The notes: generated by a model not told the origin, from the letters alone. Shown: positions 16,269-25,265, counted from the first letter of the stretch. The stretch is 64,000 nucleotides of DNA from Arthrobacter sp. SPG23 (GCF_000876655.1 NZ_JYCN01000025.1:124001-188000); one strand, 5' to 3'. Program-made: numbers and translations.

Positions 16269-17435
16269 CTAGGCGCCCCATCCGGCTTGCTGGCCGCCCA
16301 CGCGGTCCTCGTTGATCTGTTTCTGGTAGCCGCTGGCTTTGAAGGCGGCCATCGGGTCCGCGGGCAGGCCGCGGGATTCACGCCATGCGGCCAGGGCCGG
16401 TCGGACGTCCGTGTAGAAGGCGTCGTTGAAAACGGCGTTGGCGGCCAGGACATCGCCGTTCCGCTGGGCCTCACCCAGGGCCGCGGTGTCCACCATGAGC
16501 GCACGCGCCGTCATTTCCTGGACGTTGAGCACTGAGCGGATCTGGCCGGGGATCTTCTCCTCCAGGTTGTGGCACTGGTCCAGCATGAGAGCCACGCCGG
16601 AATTCCTGCCGAAGCCGCCGCCGCGGATCACCTCATACATGATGCGGAACAACTGGAACGGATCCGCGGCACCGACGATCAGGTCGTCATCCGCGTAGAA
16701 GCGCGAGTTGAAGTCGAAGGAGCCCAGCTTGCCCAGGCGCAGCAGCTGCATCACGATGAATTCGATGTTGGTGCCCGGGGCGTGGTGGCCGGTGTCGAGG
16801 CAGACGAATGCCTTCTCCCCTAGCGCAAGGGTCTGGGCGTAGGAGGTACCCCAGTCCGGAACGTCCGTGTGGTAGAAAGCGGGCTCGAAGAACTTGTACT
16901 CGAGGACCAGCCGCTGGTCCTCTCCAAGGCCTGCGTAGATTTCCTGCAGGGACTCCGCCAGGCGGTCCTGCCGGCCGCGGATGTCGTCCTGGCCCGGGTA
17001 GTTGGTGCCGTCAGCCAGCCAGATCTTCAGGTCCCGGGAGCCGGTGGCGTGCATGATGTCGATGCATTCCAGGTGGTGGTCGATCGCCCTGCGGCGGACC
17101 GATTCGTTGGAGGACGTCAGGGAACCGAATTTGTACTCGTCGTCCTGGAAGGTGTTCGAGTTGATGGTGCCAAGGCCCACGCCCAGGCCCGCCGAGTACT
17201 CCCGCAGGGCGGCGTAGTCGTCCACTTTGTCCCACGGAATGTGCAGGGCAACGGTGGGTGCCAGGCCGGTGAGCTCGTGCACTTTCGCGGCGTCCGCCAG
17301 CTTCTCCTGCACCGTCCGCGGCGTGCCCGGCGTGCCGAACACCTTGAAACGGGTGCCCGAGTTGCCGTAGGCCCAGGAGGGTACTTCAATGGCAAGCTCC
17401 TCGAGCCTGCCCAGCGCCGTTGCTACGTCATTCAT
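16269..17435 (-). CDS. rhaI: L-rhamnose isomerase
   Basis: 388 residues from ATG 17435, preceded by GGAAAG. Converts L-rhamnose to L-rhamnulose. It belongs to the RhaI (Pseudomonas stutzeri) class, a metal-dependent TIM barrel, not the E. coli RhaA class. Features include WAYGNSGTRFKVF at the N-terminus, the metal-site strands VCLDTGHHAPGTNIEFIV and LGSFDFNSRFYADDDLIVGAADPFQLF, and VLEYKFFEPAFYHTDVPDWG. The stop is two bases before the aldolase/dehydrogenase start, and rhaM is 87 bases upstream on the same strand. Confidence 0.94.
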   Translation of the reverse strand: MNDVATALGRLEELAIEVPSWAYGNSGTRFKVFGTPGTPRTVQEKLADAAKVHELTGLAPTVALHIPWDKVDDYAALREYSAGLGVGLGTINSNTFQDDEYKFGSLTSSNESVRRRAIDHHLECIDIMHATGSRDLKIWLADGTNYPGQDDIRGRQDRLAESLQEIYAGLGEDQRLVLEYKFFEPAFYHTDVPDWGTSYAQTLALGEKAFVCLDTGHHAPGTNIEFIVMQLLRLGKLGSFDFNSRFYADDDLIVGAADPFQLFRIMYEVIRGGGFGRNSGVALMLDQCHNLEEKIPGQIRSVLNVQEMTARALMVDTAALGEAQRNGDVLAANAVFNDAFYTDVRPALAAWRESRGLPADPMAAFKASGYQKQINEDRVGGQQAGWGA

Positions 17436-17522
17436 GTTGGTTCTTTCCGGTCTCTCGTAGTGCTTATGTCTGCTGTCCGCCGGCTCCCGCGTCGGCGGCA
17501 TCTGTTCGGTGCGTCCCGCAAA

Positions 17523-17909
17523 TCACTGATGTTCGTTGGCCAGCGATCGCGGCTCTGACGCTTCCTGGTCCGCGGCATTGGCCGTTGCCAGCTGGTCTTC
17601 CAGGTTGAAGATTTCCGCGAGCGCCACAAATCCTGTGTCTGGGGGCTGCTCGGTGTCCTCGAAGAGCGTTGCCATCTCCGCCTGCCAGCGGGCGTTGACT
17701 TTGGTGAGCGCCATCCGCGCCCTGACGGCGTCGAAGTCGTCGCATTCCACGTAGCCAACCAGCAGCCCGTCCGCATCCAGGAAGAGGGAGTAGTTGTGCC
17801 AGCCTGCATCCTTCAGCGCACGGAGCATCTCCGGCCAGACGGCGGCGTGCCGGCGCCTGTACTCATCGATCAGTCCGGGCTGGACTGAGGAGCGAAAACA
17901 CACCCTCAT
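17523..17909 (-). CDS. rhaM: L-rhamnose mutarotase
   Basis: 128 residues of the RhaM (YiiL) family, which interconverts the alpha and beta anomers of L-rhamnose to supply the isomerase. MRVCFRSSVQPGLIDEYRRR, HAAVWPEMLRALKDAGWHNYS and VGYVECDDF are family signatures; the His in RRHAAVWPE is the likely catalytic residue. The C-terminal tail past residue 105 is longer than in enterobacterial RhaM. It is the first gene of the rha operon and starts 26 bases downstream of the operator pair. Confidence 0.93.
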   Translation of the reverse strand: MRVCFRSSVQPGLIDEYRRRHAAVWPEMLRALKDAGWHNYSLFLDADGLLVGYVECDDFDAVRARMALTKVNARWQAEMATLFEDTEQPPDTGFVALAEIFNLEDQLATANAADQEASEPRSLANEHQ

Positions 17910-17934
17910 CTACGACTCTCCTGAATTTCCGATT

Positions 17935-17965
17935 CTTTGAATCGTTTCATTGTTACGATTCAAAG
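17935..17965. promoter_or_regulatory. Paired LacI-type operators between rhaM and its divergent regulator
   Basis: TGAATCGTTTCA (17938-17949) and TGTTACGATTCA (17951-17962) lie side by side within a larger perfect inverted repeat, CTTTGAATCG and CGATTCAAAG, with an 11-base spacer. Both match a TGAAWCG half-site with near-symmetric partner. The position, 26 bases before rhaM and 170 before the LacI gene, fits repression of both by the LacI protein. Similar sites recur at 24138, 25076 and 33251. Confidence 0.7.
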
Positions 17966-18134
17966 TACTCTTGAAGTCGAGTAGGTGTCAAGCAATTGTC
18001 AGTGGATGGAAAGCCCTTTATCCGGCCATATGCCGTTTCGCTCGTCACGGAACGCGGCCGGGCAAGGACAATTGACCCGGGGGGGTGATCCAGCGGTTGC
18101 ACACGCCGCCCCGCAAGAGAGAGCTTGGAGAAAC

Positions 18135-19208
18135 ATGTCACGGTCAGCCAGCATCAAGGATGTTGCCAACCATGCCCGCGTGGCGGTGGGAACGGTGTCC
18201 AATGTCCTGAACTACCCGGACAGGGTTTCCCAGCGGACCAAGGACCGTGTCCTGCAGGCCATCGACGAACTCGGCTTCGTCCGCAACGACGCCGCCCGGC
18301 AACTCCGGGCCGGACACAGCCGCACCATCGGCCTGATTGTGCTGGACGTGGGCAACCCCTTCTTCACCTCCGTGGTCCGCGCCGCCGAGGATGCCGCCGC
18401 CCTGCAGGGAAGTGCGGTGCTGCTCGGGGACAGCGGGCACGATGCGGGCCGCGAGTCGAACTATATCGACCTCTTCCAGGAGCAGCGGGTCCAGGGCCTG
18501 CTGATCTCGCCGGTAGGCGATGTCACCGAACGCCTCGACCAGCTGCGTGAGCGCGGCGTGCCCACCGTGCTCGTGGACAGGCTGGCTGACGAGGCGAAGT
18601 ACAGCTCCGTGTCCGTAGACGACGACGCCGGCGGTTACCTCGCGGCGCGGCACCTGCTGGACACCGGCCGCCGTCGGCTGGCTTTCGTGGGAGGCCCGAC
18701 GTCGATACGCCAGGTGGAGGACCGCCTCCAGGGGGCGCAACGCGCCGTCGCCGAGGTTCCGGACGCGTCACTGGAAATACTGGATTCGGCCGGGCAGACG
18801 GTCCTGGCCGGCCGGGGCGTGGGCGATCAGCTGGTCCGCCGCGCCGCCGGGGAACTTCCGGACGGGGTGTTTTGCGCCAACGACCTGCTGGCCCTCGGCG
18901 TGATGCAGTCCCTCACCATGCTGCACACCCTGCGGATTCCGGAGGACATCGCCCTGATCGGCTACGACGACATCGACTTTGCCGTGTCCGCCGTGGTGCC
19001 GCTGTCCTCCATCCGGCAGCCCACGGAAGCGCTGGGCCGGACGGCCATCGAGCTGCTGGCGGAGGAACTGGATTCGGACAAGCCCAGGCACCGGGCCGTG
19101 ATTTTCACCCCGGAACTGGTGGTGCGCCAAAGCACCGCCGGCCCCGAGGGTTCTTCCGCGGAAACACGATCGGGCAGTTCCGAAGAAGCAGCCGCTACCG
19201 CGGGGTGA
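18135..19208 (+). CDS. LacI family transcriptional regulator of the rhamnose genes
   Basis: 357 residues. The start at ATG 18135 follows GGAG at 18127-18130 and gives the usual LacI N-terminus; the frame open 50 codons further upstream is not needed. The HTH is ASIKDVANHARVAVGTVSNVLNYPDRVS, and the hinge helix ends at AARQLRAGHSRTIG. The periplasmic-binding-like domain follows (LIVLDVGNPFF through ALIGYDDIDFAVSAVVPLSSIRQP). It is divergent from rhaM and faces the shared operators, so rhamnose or an intermediate is the likely inducer. The tail is Ser/Glu-rich. Confidence 0.9.
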   Translation: MSRSASIKDVANHARVAVGTVSNVLNYPDRVSQRTKDRVLQAIDELGFVRNDAARQLRAGHSRTIGLIVLDVGNPFFTSVVRAAEDAAALQGSAVLLGDSGHDAGRESNYIDLFQEQRVQGLLISPVGDVTERLDQLRERGVPTVLVDRLADEAKYSSVSVDDDAGGYLAARHLLDTGRRRLAFVGGPTSIRQVEDRLQGAQRAVAEVPDASLEILDSAGQTVLAGRGVGDQLVRRAAGELPDGVFCANDLLALGVMQSLTMLHTLRIPEDIALIGYDDIDFAVSAVVPLSSIRQPTEALGRTAIELLAEELDSDKPRHRAVIFTPELVVRQSTAGPEGSSAETRSGSSEEAAATAG

Positions 19209-19212
19209 GGGG

Positions 19213-19899
19213 CTAGATCTTCTCGACCGTGAGGTTCCGGTAGGCGGCACGCAGCGGTGCCATCTGCCGGAAGCCGAGATAGCCTCCGCCCAGCACCTTG
19301 TCCGAGGTGTCCGTCCACTCGAAAAGGGGCAGCCCGTTGATGGAGAACGCCACGCGCGGGCCATCCTTCACGAGTTCCATGCGGTAGAAATCCCGGGCGT
19401 CCTCCGCGGGCGGCAGCGGGTCCGCGCCCTGGGCCACCAGTTCAAACCCGGCGCTCTTCCTGAGGTTGCAGGTCCGGAAGGCCCGTTCGGCGTCGTACTT
19501 GTGCCGGAAGTAGGAGACATGGAGGGCATCGATGTCCCCCGAGTGGTACTGCGGGTAGTAACCGGTGCGCGGTGCGAGGTCCGCCGAAAACAGGTCCCGG
19601 CCGGCGTGGCCGGTTGCCGCGAAGAACACCATGGCCAGGCCCGGTTCCGCGAGGGGCAGGAACTCCCAGCTGATCCGGATGCCGTCCGGGAACTCCACGG
19701 GGCACCAGAACGTCCAGTGCGCGTGGTCCCCGAACTCGTCATCATTCAGGGCCCCCGACAGCTCGAGCCCGCCGTCGCGGGCGCCCAGGCTCAGGGGTCC
19801 TTCCGCCACCCAGCCGGCCACGTCGGCCGGCCCGGCAAGCGGGTTGCCGTACAGCAGTTCCGTGCTGAACGTCTCTTGACTCAGCAGTGGCCCGCCCAC
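19213..19899 (-). CDS. DUF1961 family protein
   Basis: 228 residues matching the DUF1961 family in length and motifs such as AHWTFWCPVEFPDGIRISWEF, YYPQYHSGDIDALHVSYFRH and GGGYLGFRQMAPLRAAYRNL. It looks like a concanavalin-type jelly roll. There is no signal peptide. The GTG start directly abuts the stop of the acetylesterase gene (zero gap), so both are co-translated at the end of the importer operon. DUF1961 proteins occur in pectin and ulvan gene sets, and a role in handling imported oligosaccharides is likely. The reaction is unknown to me. Confidence 0.8.
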   Translation of the reverse strand: MGGPLLSQETFSTELLYGNPLAGPADVAGWVAEGPLSLGARDGGLELSGALNDDEFGDHAHWTFWCPVEFPDGIRISWEFLPLAEPGLAMVFFAATGHAGRDLFSADLAPRTGYYPQYHSGDIDALHVSYFRHKYDAERAFRTCNLRKSAGFELVAQGADPLPPAEDARDFYRMELVKDGPRVAFSINGLPLFEWTDTSDKVLGGGYLGFRQMAPLRAAYRNLTVEKI

Positions 19900-20613
19900 C
19901 TAGCCCCTTCCCGCCGTCGAGAGCCCCGCCGTCGTGCCTTTCCGGGAGTCCGGCAGGGCATCCCCGCCGAAGCCAAGCAGCGCAAGCCGGCCGGCAACCT
20001 CCTCGGCGACCAACGACGCACCGCGACGGGAAAAGTGCGTATTGTCCGCCAGCCCGTCCGGCCAGTGGGCGTGCTCGCCGGGACCGAAATGGCAGAACAG
20101 CGATTCCGACTCCGCAACGCCCAGCTTCGTATACAGCGCGCGGGTCCAGGCGTTGAGGTCCACGACGGCGAGGTGCAGCTCGAGCGCGATCTCGCGGACC
20201 ACTTCGGGATAGTCCTCCAGGCTTTCTTCCAAGCTGTCCTCGACGGTTCCGGGCAGGAAGTGCCGGCGCTCCACCGACGTGCAGAGCACCGGCACCGCAC
20301 CGAGGGTCCGGACGTCCGCCACCATGCGGCGCAGGTTCGCGGCGTACCCGGTCCTGGCGGCAAGGTGAGGGCGTTTCTGGTCGTTGTGGCCGAACTGGAT
20401 GAGCACCAGATCGCCCGGCCCGGCGGTTTCCAGGAGCTGCCCCCACAGCCCCTCCTCGCGGAAGGACTCCGTGCTGGCCCCGCCCTTGGCGAAGTTATGC
20501 ACGGCAGCCCAGGTGTAAACGTGCGGGGGCAGCTGCGCGCCCCAGCCGCTCATGGGGTACTCGTGGGTGGGACAGTTGGCCACCGTGGAATCTCCGGCGA
20601 GCAGGATTTTCAT
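19900..20613 (-). CDS. Rhamnogalacturonan acetylesterase-type SGNH hydrolase (CE12)
   Basis: 237 residues of the GDSL/SGNH fold. Block I is MKILLAGDSTVAN with the nucleophile Ser, block III QFGHNDQ with the oxyanion Asn, and block V DNTHFSRRGA with the catalytic Asp and His. This motif set fits the YesT/RhgT rhamnogalacturonan acetylesterases. There is no signal peptide, so it deacetylates imported fragments in the cytoplasm. It sits downstream of the two permeases in the same operon, next to DUF1961. Confidence 0.88.
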   Translation of the reverse strand: MKILLAGDSTVANCPTHEYPMSGWGAQLPPHVYTWAAVHNFAKGGASTESFREEGLWGQLLETAGPGDLVLIQFGHNDQKRPHLAARTGYAANLRRMVADVRTLGAVPVLCTSVERRHFLPGTVEDSLEESLEDYPEVVREIALELHLAVVDLNAWTRALYTKLGVAESESLFCHFGPGEHAHWPDGLADNTHFSRRGASLVAEEVAGRLALLGFGGDALPDSRKGTTAGLSTAGRG

Positions 20614-20660
20614 GCTGTGCTTTCTGTTGGGACTTGCGGGAAACAGGGCGTTCCAGGCAG

Positions 20661-21533
20661 CTAGCCCTTCACCGACCCGATGAGCATGCCCTTGGCGAAG
20701 TGCTTCTGCAGGAACGGGTAGAAGATCAGGATGGGCAGCGTGGCCACCACGATCACGGCGAACTTGATGCCCTGTTCCGGCGGGATGTAGTTCGGGTCAA
20801 CGTTGCCGGTGCCGAGGAGGTCGGACGAGGCAGTGACCTGGCGCAGGTACATCTGCAGGGTCCATTTGGAGTTGTCGCTCAGGTACAGCAGCGGCGACAT
20901 GAAGTCGTTCCAGATGCCCACGGCGTAGAACAGCGCAAACGTGGCCAGCACCGGTTTGGAAAGCGGGAGCAGGATCCGCCACAGGATCCCGATTTCCGTG
21001 GCGCCGTCCATCTTGGCGGACTCTTCCAGCTCGGCGGGGAGCTCCTGGAAGAAGTTCTTGATGATGATCAGGCTAAACGGGTTGATCGCAGCCGGCAGGA
21101 TCAGCGCCCAGTAGCTGTTGAGCAGGCCGAGGTCCTTGATCAGCAGGAACGTGGGGATCATGCCGCCGGAGAACACCATGGCGAAGACCACCAGGGACAG
21201 GATCAGCTGGCGGCCGCGGAGGTTCCGCTTGGCCAGCGGGTAGGCCATGGTGACGGTCAGGATCAGCTGCACCACCGTTCCCACTGCGGTGACCAGCACC
21301 GTGGTGACCAGCGCGCGGATGAAGGCCGCGGTGGAGAAGATGTACTCGTAGGAGCCCAGGCTGAACTGCTCCGGCCAGACGAAGAAGGCACGGCGGGTAA
21401 TTTCCGCTTCGGTGGCGAAGGAGCCGGCGAACACGTAAATGAAGGGCAGCAGCGTCAGGACGCCGATCAGCACCAGGAAGACGTAGTTGGCGGCGTCAAA
21501 GATCCGGCCGCCGCGGGTGTTATGGATCTTCAT
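20661..21533 (-). CDS. ABC sugar transporter permease (LplC/YtcP-like)
   Basis: 290 residues with six hydrophobic segments. The EAA loop is ELEESAKMDGATEIGILWRI, ending in LLPLSKP, the site that contacts the ATPase. RRAFFVWPEQFSLGSYEYIF after segment 1 and the C-terminal KHFAKGMLIGSVKG are typical of the LplC/YtcP branch. That branch imports rhamnogalacturonan-type oligosaccharides in Bacillus. The start shares one base with the other permease's stop. No ATPase gene is present, so an unlinked MsiK-type ATPase is expected. Confidence 0.92.
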   Translation of the reverse strand: MKIHNTRGGRIFDAANYVFLVLIGVLTLLPFIYVFAGSFATEAEITRRAFFVWPEQFSLGSYEYIFSTAAFIRALVTTVLVTAVGTVVQLILTVTMAYPLAKRNLRGRQLILSLVVFAMVFSGGMIPTFLLIKDLGLLNSYWALILPAAINPFSLIIIKNFFQELPAELEESAKMDGATEIGILWRILLPLSKPVLATFALFYAVGIWNDFMSPLLYLSDNSKWTLQMYLRQVTASSDLLGTGNVDPNYIPPEQGIKFAVIVVATLPILIFYPFLQKHFAKGMLIGSVKG

Positions 21534-22507
21534 TAGAACAGTCCGCTCTGGTTGAATCGCTTGGCCAGGGCGTTGGTGCCGAAGATCAGCACGATGCCCA
21601 CCAGGGACTTGAACAGGCCTACGGCGGTTGAGTAGGAGTACGCGCCCTGGGTGATGCCCACGAAGTAGACGTAGGTGTCAAAGACGTCGGCCACGCTGCG
21701 GTTAAGGGCGTTGGTCATCAGGTAGATCTGTTCGAATCCGGTGTTCAGCATCTGCCCTATAGCCAGGATGAGCATCACGATGATGGTGGACCGGATGCCC
21801 GGAAGCGTAATGTGCCAGACCCGGCGGAACCTGCCGGCGCCGTCGATGATGGCGGCCTCGTACTGGTCCTGGTCCACGGTGGCCAGCGCGGCCAGGAAAA
21901 TGATGGTTCCCCAGCCGGTGTTCTTCCAGATTTCCTGCAGCACAATGAGCGGCCGGAACCAGGCGGGGTCGGACAGGAAGTCGATGTTGGTGCCCAGCAC
22001 GGAGTTGATGAACAGGAACAGCGGCCCGAAATCAAGGGCGAACAGCAGGAAGCTCAGCGACGCCACGATGGTCCAGGACAGGAAGTGCGGGATGTACACG
22101 AGCGTCTGGACCGTGCGCTTCAGGATGGACAGCCGGACCTCATTCAGCAGCAGCGCCATGACGATGGTCAGCGGGAAGGCGATCCCCAGGTTGAGGAACG
22201 CGAGGATCAGGGTATTGCCCAGCAGCCGGCCGAAATCCGGGTTGGAGAAGAAGTCCTCGAAGTGCTGGAAGCCCACCCACGGGCTGGCGTTGACGCCCAG
22301 GAACGGGACGTAATCCTTGAAGGCAATGCTGACGCCGTACATGGGGGCGTACCGGAACACCGCAAAGTAGATGACGCCCGGCAGCAGCAGGAGATAGAGC
22401 CACTTGTAGTGGGCGAAGTGGACGGCGAAGCGGCGTCGCCGCCCCGGGGCAGGCACTGGTGGCGGCGCCTGCTCCGGGGTTTTGACGTCAACGGTGGACG
22501 TTGTCAC
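21533..22507 (-). CDS. ABC sugar transporter permease (LplB/YteP-like)
   Basis: 324 residues from GTG 22507, which overlaps the binding-protein stop by four bases (GTGA), with GGCAGGA at good spacing upstream. A GTG at 22522 is an alternative that adds five residues. A Pro-rich tail precedes segment 1 (KWLYLLLLPGVIYFAVFRYAPMYG), a hallmark of the LplB group. The EAA loop is DQDQYEAAIIDGAGRFRRVW. About six membrane segments. Partner of the LplC-like permease. Confidence 0.92.
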   Translation of the reverse strand: MTTSTVDVKTPEQAPPPVPAPGRRRRFAVHFAHYKWLYLLLLPGVIYFAVFRYAPMYGVSIAFKDYVPFLGVNASPWVGFQHFEDFFSNPDFGRLLGNTLILAFLNLGIAFPLTIVMALLLNEVRLSILKRTVQTLVYIPHFLSWTIVASLSFLLFALDFGPLFLFINSVLGTNIDFLSDPAWFRPLIVLQEIWKNTGWGTIIFLAALATVDQDQYEAAIIDGAGRFRRVWHITLPGIRSTIIVMLILAIGQMLNTGFEQIYLMTNALNRSVADVFDTYVYFVGITQGAYSYSTAVGLFKSLVGIVLIFGTNALAKRFNQSGLF

Positions 22508-24033
22508 TTGCTGTCCTGCCACAGCTTATTGATCTCTTCCTGGACCTTGTCGCCGCCGCTGGTCTTCCACAGCTTGATGGCATCCTTCAGGCCCTGCTCA
22601 TCGATCTGGCCGGCCAGGTACTTGATCCGGGCGTCGGCCACGATGTTGTCCAGCTGCGCGCCCTTGGCAACATAGGTGGGCGAAACGAAAGCCGCGGCCG
22701 GGTTGTAGACGGCGCTCTTCAGGTCCTGGGCCATGACCTCAACCCGCTTGTCGAAGACTTTCTGCTCATATTCCGAGGCCTGCTTGACGGGGTAGAAGTT
22801 GTTGCCGGTGACGTTGGTGCCAAGCTGCGCGTAGCTCTTGATGTCCGTGGACACGGCCTTGCCTTCAGGGGTTTCGGGCTTGATGGTGGCGGCCTTGCCG
22901 TCCTCCACGGTGAAGTTCACGCCCTCGATGCCGTTGTTCAGGAGTGTGGCCGCGTCCTTGCCGTTCATCGTGTTCAGGAATTCCAGGACGTTCTTCAGGC
23001 CAGCCTCGGTGCGGACGCTGGTCTTGGGGACGGCCAGGAACCCGGAATAGCCATCCGTCGGGTGGGCGTGCAGTTCGCCGTCCGGGCCCTTGAGGTTGCC
23101 CACGAAGCCCACTTTGTTCTGGAAGTCGTTCGGGTTGGCCTGCTTGAACAGGTTGATCAGCACGCTGACCCGGGAATCGACGTCCACAATGATGCCGCCC
23201 TTGCCGTTGAAGAACGGCTCGTTCCACTTGGTGCCGTCGAAAGTGGCGAAGTCCGGGTTGATGAGCTTCTCGTCCACCATCTTCTTGACGAAGCGGTTGG
23301 CTTCCAGGAACTCCTCGGTTTCGAAGCTCGGAACCAGCTTGCCGTCCTTTTCGGTCCAGCGGTTACCGGCGCCGTACCACTCCTCGATGATGTCGTAGGG
23401 GCTGCTGGAGCCCAGGGCGCCCCACTTGGGAATGGTGATGCCCCAGGTGTCGTTCTGGCCGTTGCCGTCCGGGTCCTGCTCGGTGAAGGCCTTGGCCACC
23501 TTGTACAGGTCCTCGGTGGTTTCCGGCGCCTTCAGTCCCAGCTTGTCCAGCCAGTCCTGGCGGAACATCACGGCCGCGCGCATCGGTCCGCGTGCACGGA
23601 AGACGCCGTAGACCTTGCCGTTGACGCTGGCGTTGTTCTGCACTTCCGGGAAGGTGGTTTTCAGGTTGGGGTACTGATCCAGCTTGTCGGTGAGGTCCCA
23701 GAAAGCGCCGGCCTCGGCGTTCTTGACGAAGCCGGGCGACTTGCCCTGCACCACCATGACCTGGGGGATCTCGGACGAGGCCAGCGTGATGTTCATCTTG
23801 TCTTCGTAGGAGGCGTTGGGCGCCCACGTGATGTTCACGTCCTTGCCGGTGAGCTCCTCGAGCTTCTTCTGCACGGCGCCGTCGGCGGACGGCGGCTGCG
23901 CCTCCAGGAACGGCGCCATGATGCTGATCTTCGAGGAATCCGCAGCCGGCGCTTCACCCCCGCTGCAAGCCGTGAGGGTCAGTGCGGCGGCGGTCACGAC
24001 GGCGGCCGCCAGGCTGAGTTTTCTACGGATCAT
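22504..24033 (-). CDS. Extracellular solute-binding lipoprotein (LplA/YtcQ-like)
   Basis: 509 residues from ATG 24033 after AAAGGA; the upstream extension of the frame has no signal peptide. The lipobox LTLTAC places the lipidated Cys at residue 23. The family 1 sugar-binding fold follows, longer than usual (over 500 residues), as in LplA/YtcQ. Distinctive segments are SSEIPQVMVVQGKSPGFVKN, AFTEQDPDGNGQNDTWGITI (a calcium-binding-like loop common in this group) and KLWKTSGGDKVQEEINKLWQ at the end. First gene of the operon with both permeases, the acetylesterase and DUF1961. Cargo is most likely a pectin-derived oligosaccharide. Confidence 0.9.
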   Translation of the reverse strand: MIRRKLSLAAAVVTAAALTLTACSGGEAPAADSSKISIMAPFLEAQPPSADGAVQKKLEELTGKDVNITWAPNASYEDKMNITLASSEIPQVMVVQGKSPGFVKNAEAGAFWDLTDKLDQYPNLKTTFPEVQNNASVNGKVYGVFRARGPMRAAVMFRQDWLDKLGLKAPETTEDLYKVAKAFTEQDPDGNGQNDTWGITIPKWGALGSSSPYDIIEEWYGAGNRWTEKDGKLVPSFETEEFLEANRFVKKMVDEKLINPDFATFDGTKWNEPFFNGKGGIIVDVDSRVSVLINLFKQANPNDFQNKVGFVGNLKGPDGELHAHPTDGYSGFLAVPKTSVRTEAGLKNVLEFLNTMNGKDAATLLNNGIEGVNFTVEDGKAATIKPETPEGKAVSTDIKSYAQLGTNVTGNNFYPVKQASEYEQKVFDKRVEVMAQDLKSAVYNPAAAFVSPTYVAKGAQLDNIVADARIKYLAGQIDEQGLKDAIKLWKTSGGDKVQEEINKLWQDSK

Positions 24034-24137
24034 GGTGTTTTCCTTTTCCACTTCTTCGGGGTTTGGTTCCGGGGTTCGGGGTGAGTTGCAGGTCAGTTGG
24101 TGCAGGTCAGTTGGCGGGGAGGGCAGCGGCGCAATAT

Positions 24138-24149
24138 TGATACGTTTCA
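24138..24149. promoter_or_regulatory. LacI-type operator upstream of the LplA-like operon
   Basis: TGATACGTTTCA, a 12-base near-palindrome, lies 105 bases before the binding-protein start. It matches the sites before rhaM at 11 of 12 positions (TGAATCGTTTCA). This suggests the rhamnose LacI regulator also controls the importer. Confidence 0.6.
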
Positions 24150-24251
24150 TTCATGGCCGCAGCCACGGCGCAGCCGGTAACGGCGGACCCTTCCGGCCGG
24201 TGTGCCGGCGGGCAGGGCCCTCCAGCCGGCACGTCGGGGGCGTCCGACGCC

Positions 24252-25016
24252 TCAGGCAACGGGGGCTCCAACGGTTACAGCCGGGGTTCCTAGCGTGGCG
24301 CCTGCCGCGTGGCCGACGGTGGCGGCCTCCGCGGCGGCCCCGGTAATGGACTCATCGTTCGCGGCGAAGAACCGGTCGCACAGCCAGCCGGTCACGTAGA
24401 GCCACGCTCCGACACTGAAGAACGGGATAAGCCCGGGCATTGCGCGGCTGGCGAAGAGCACGGCGGCGGTCACGAAGAGCAGGATTGCCGTGCCCGCGAG
24501 GTGCCGGAGGGCAAACCGCGAGGACATCAGGAGGTACTGCGAGAGGGGAAGGTCGTAGCGGGCAAACATCGGAAAGACGTGGCAGGCCACCGCCACCAGG
24601 AAGATCGCGGCCACAAACACGCCGGCAGCCATCAGCTGCGACAGGAGGTCGCCGGAGCGGGAGAAGTAGTTCCAGTTCAGGGCCAGGGCCGCGCCGGCCA
24701 GCAGGACCGGCAGCGCCAGGGCGTTGCCGCGGCCGAAGTTGCGGCCGTATTCCCTGGCGAACGAGCGGAGCAGCGGAGCGGCCTCGCCCCGAACCCGGCG
24801 GCGCACCAGGATCTGCGCCGCCGCCGTGGCGGGGCCCACTCCGAGGACGCCCAGTCCGGCAAGCGAGAACACCACCCACAGCAGGTTCAGGCATGCAATC
24901 CACAGCAGGGTGTCGAAGAATGAATATGCCTTGGCGCTAAAACTTCCAGCCAGCACAGCTAGCCCCCTTCGGATCTCCATCGTTGCAGAAACGGGGGCCA
25001 TAGTGGTCCACGTCAC
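24252..25016 (-). CDS. DUF624 (YesL-like) membrane protein
   Basis: 254 residues at most from GTG 25016; ATG 24998 or ATG 24980 (MEIRRGLAVLAG) are equally likely starts. About six hydrophobic segments. FSAKAYSFFDTLLWIACLNLLWVVFSLAG and GVGPATAAAQILVRR match the DUF624/YesL family, which accompanies pectin and xylan importers in Bacillus and actinobacteria. The C-terminus is a Gly/Ala/Val-rich tail. It is separated from the LplA-like operon by 218 bases with an operator, and is divergent from the fused oxidoreductase gene. Function unknown; an accessory role in transport is inferred from context. Confidence 0.8.
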   Translation of the reverse strand: MTWTTMAPVSATMEIRRGLAVLAGSFSAKAYSFFDTLLWIACLNLLWVVFSLAGLGVLGVGPATAAAQILVRRRVRGEAAPLLRSFAREYGRNFGRGNALALPVLLAGAALALNWNYFSRSGDLLSQLMAAGVFVAAIFLVAVACHVFPMFARYDLPLSQYLLMSSRFALRHLAGTAILLFVTAAVLFASRAMPGLIPFFSVGAWLYVTGWLCDRFFAANDESITGAAAEAATVGHAAGATLGTPAVTVGAPVA

Positions 25017-25075
25017 GTTAGTAAGCGGTTTCTCGAAAATCTAGACGCTTTTGAAGCGGTGGTCAAGGCGAATTT

Positions 25076-25087
25076 TGAATCGTTACA
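25076..25087. promoter_or_regulatory. LacI-type operator of the TGAAWCG class
   Basis: TGAATCGTTACA, nearly identical to the rhaM operator, lies 179 bases before the fused oxidoreductase start and about 60 before the divergent DUF624 gene, so it could act on both. Confidence 0.55.
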
Positions 25088-25127
25088 TAATGAACCGCCT
25101 CGGGTTAGACTGTTGGCGAAAGCAAGA

Positions 25128-25143
25128 TGGAAAGCGCTTACCA
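25128..25143. promoter_or_regulatory. Second operator-like palindrome, TGGAAAGCGCTTACCA
   Basis: A 16-base near-palindrome resembling LacI-family or catabolite-repression sites. A close relative occurs before the GH42 gene (33282-33298, TGGAAAACGCTTGCCCA on the minus strand). Both lie a few tens of bases downstream of a TGAAWCG site. Confidence 0.5.
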
Positions 25144-25265
25144 CAAGCTTCAGCGGGCCGCACCGGCCTACTCTGATAGCGGCGGACAGGGGTGTACCTG
25201 CCCCCGCGGTTTCCGCACCGACATCGTCGTCAGACACCCCGTCCCGGGGACAGAAGAGGAGAGCC

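Noticed and set aside
12899..16272. Long plus-strand frames opposite rhaB and the aldolase/dehydrogenase fusion
   Set aside because: Both are shadows of motif-bearing minus-strand genes.
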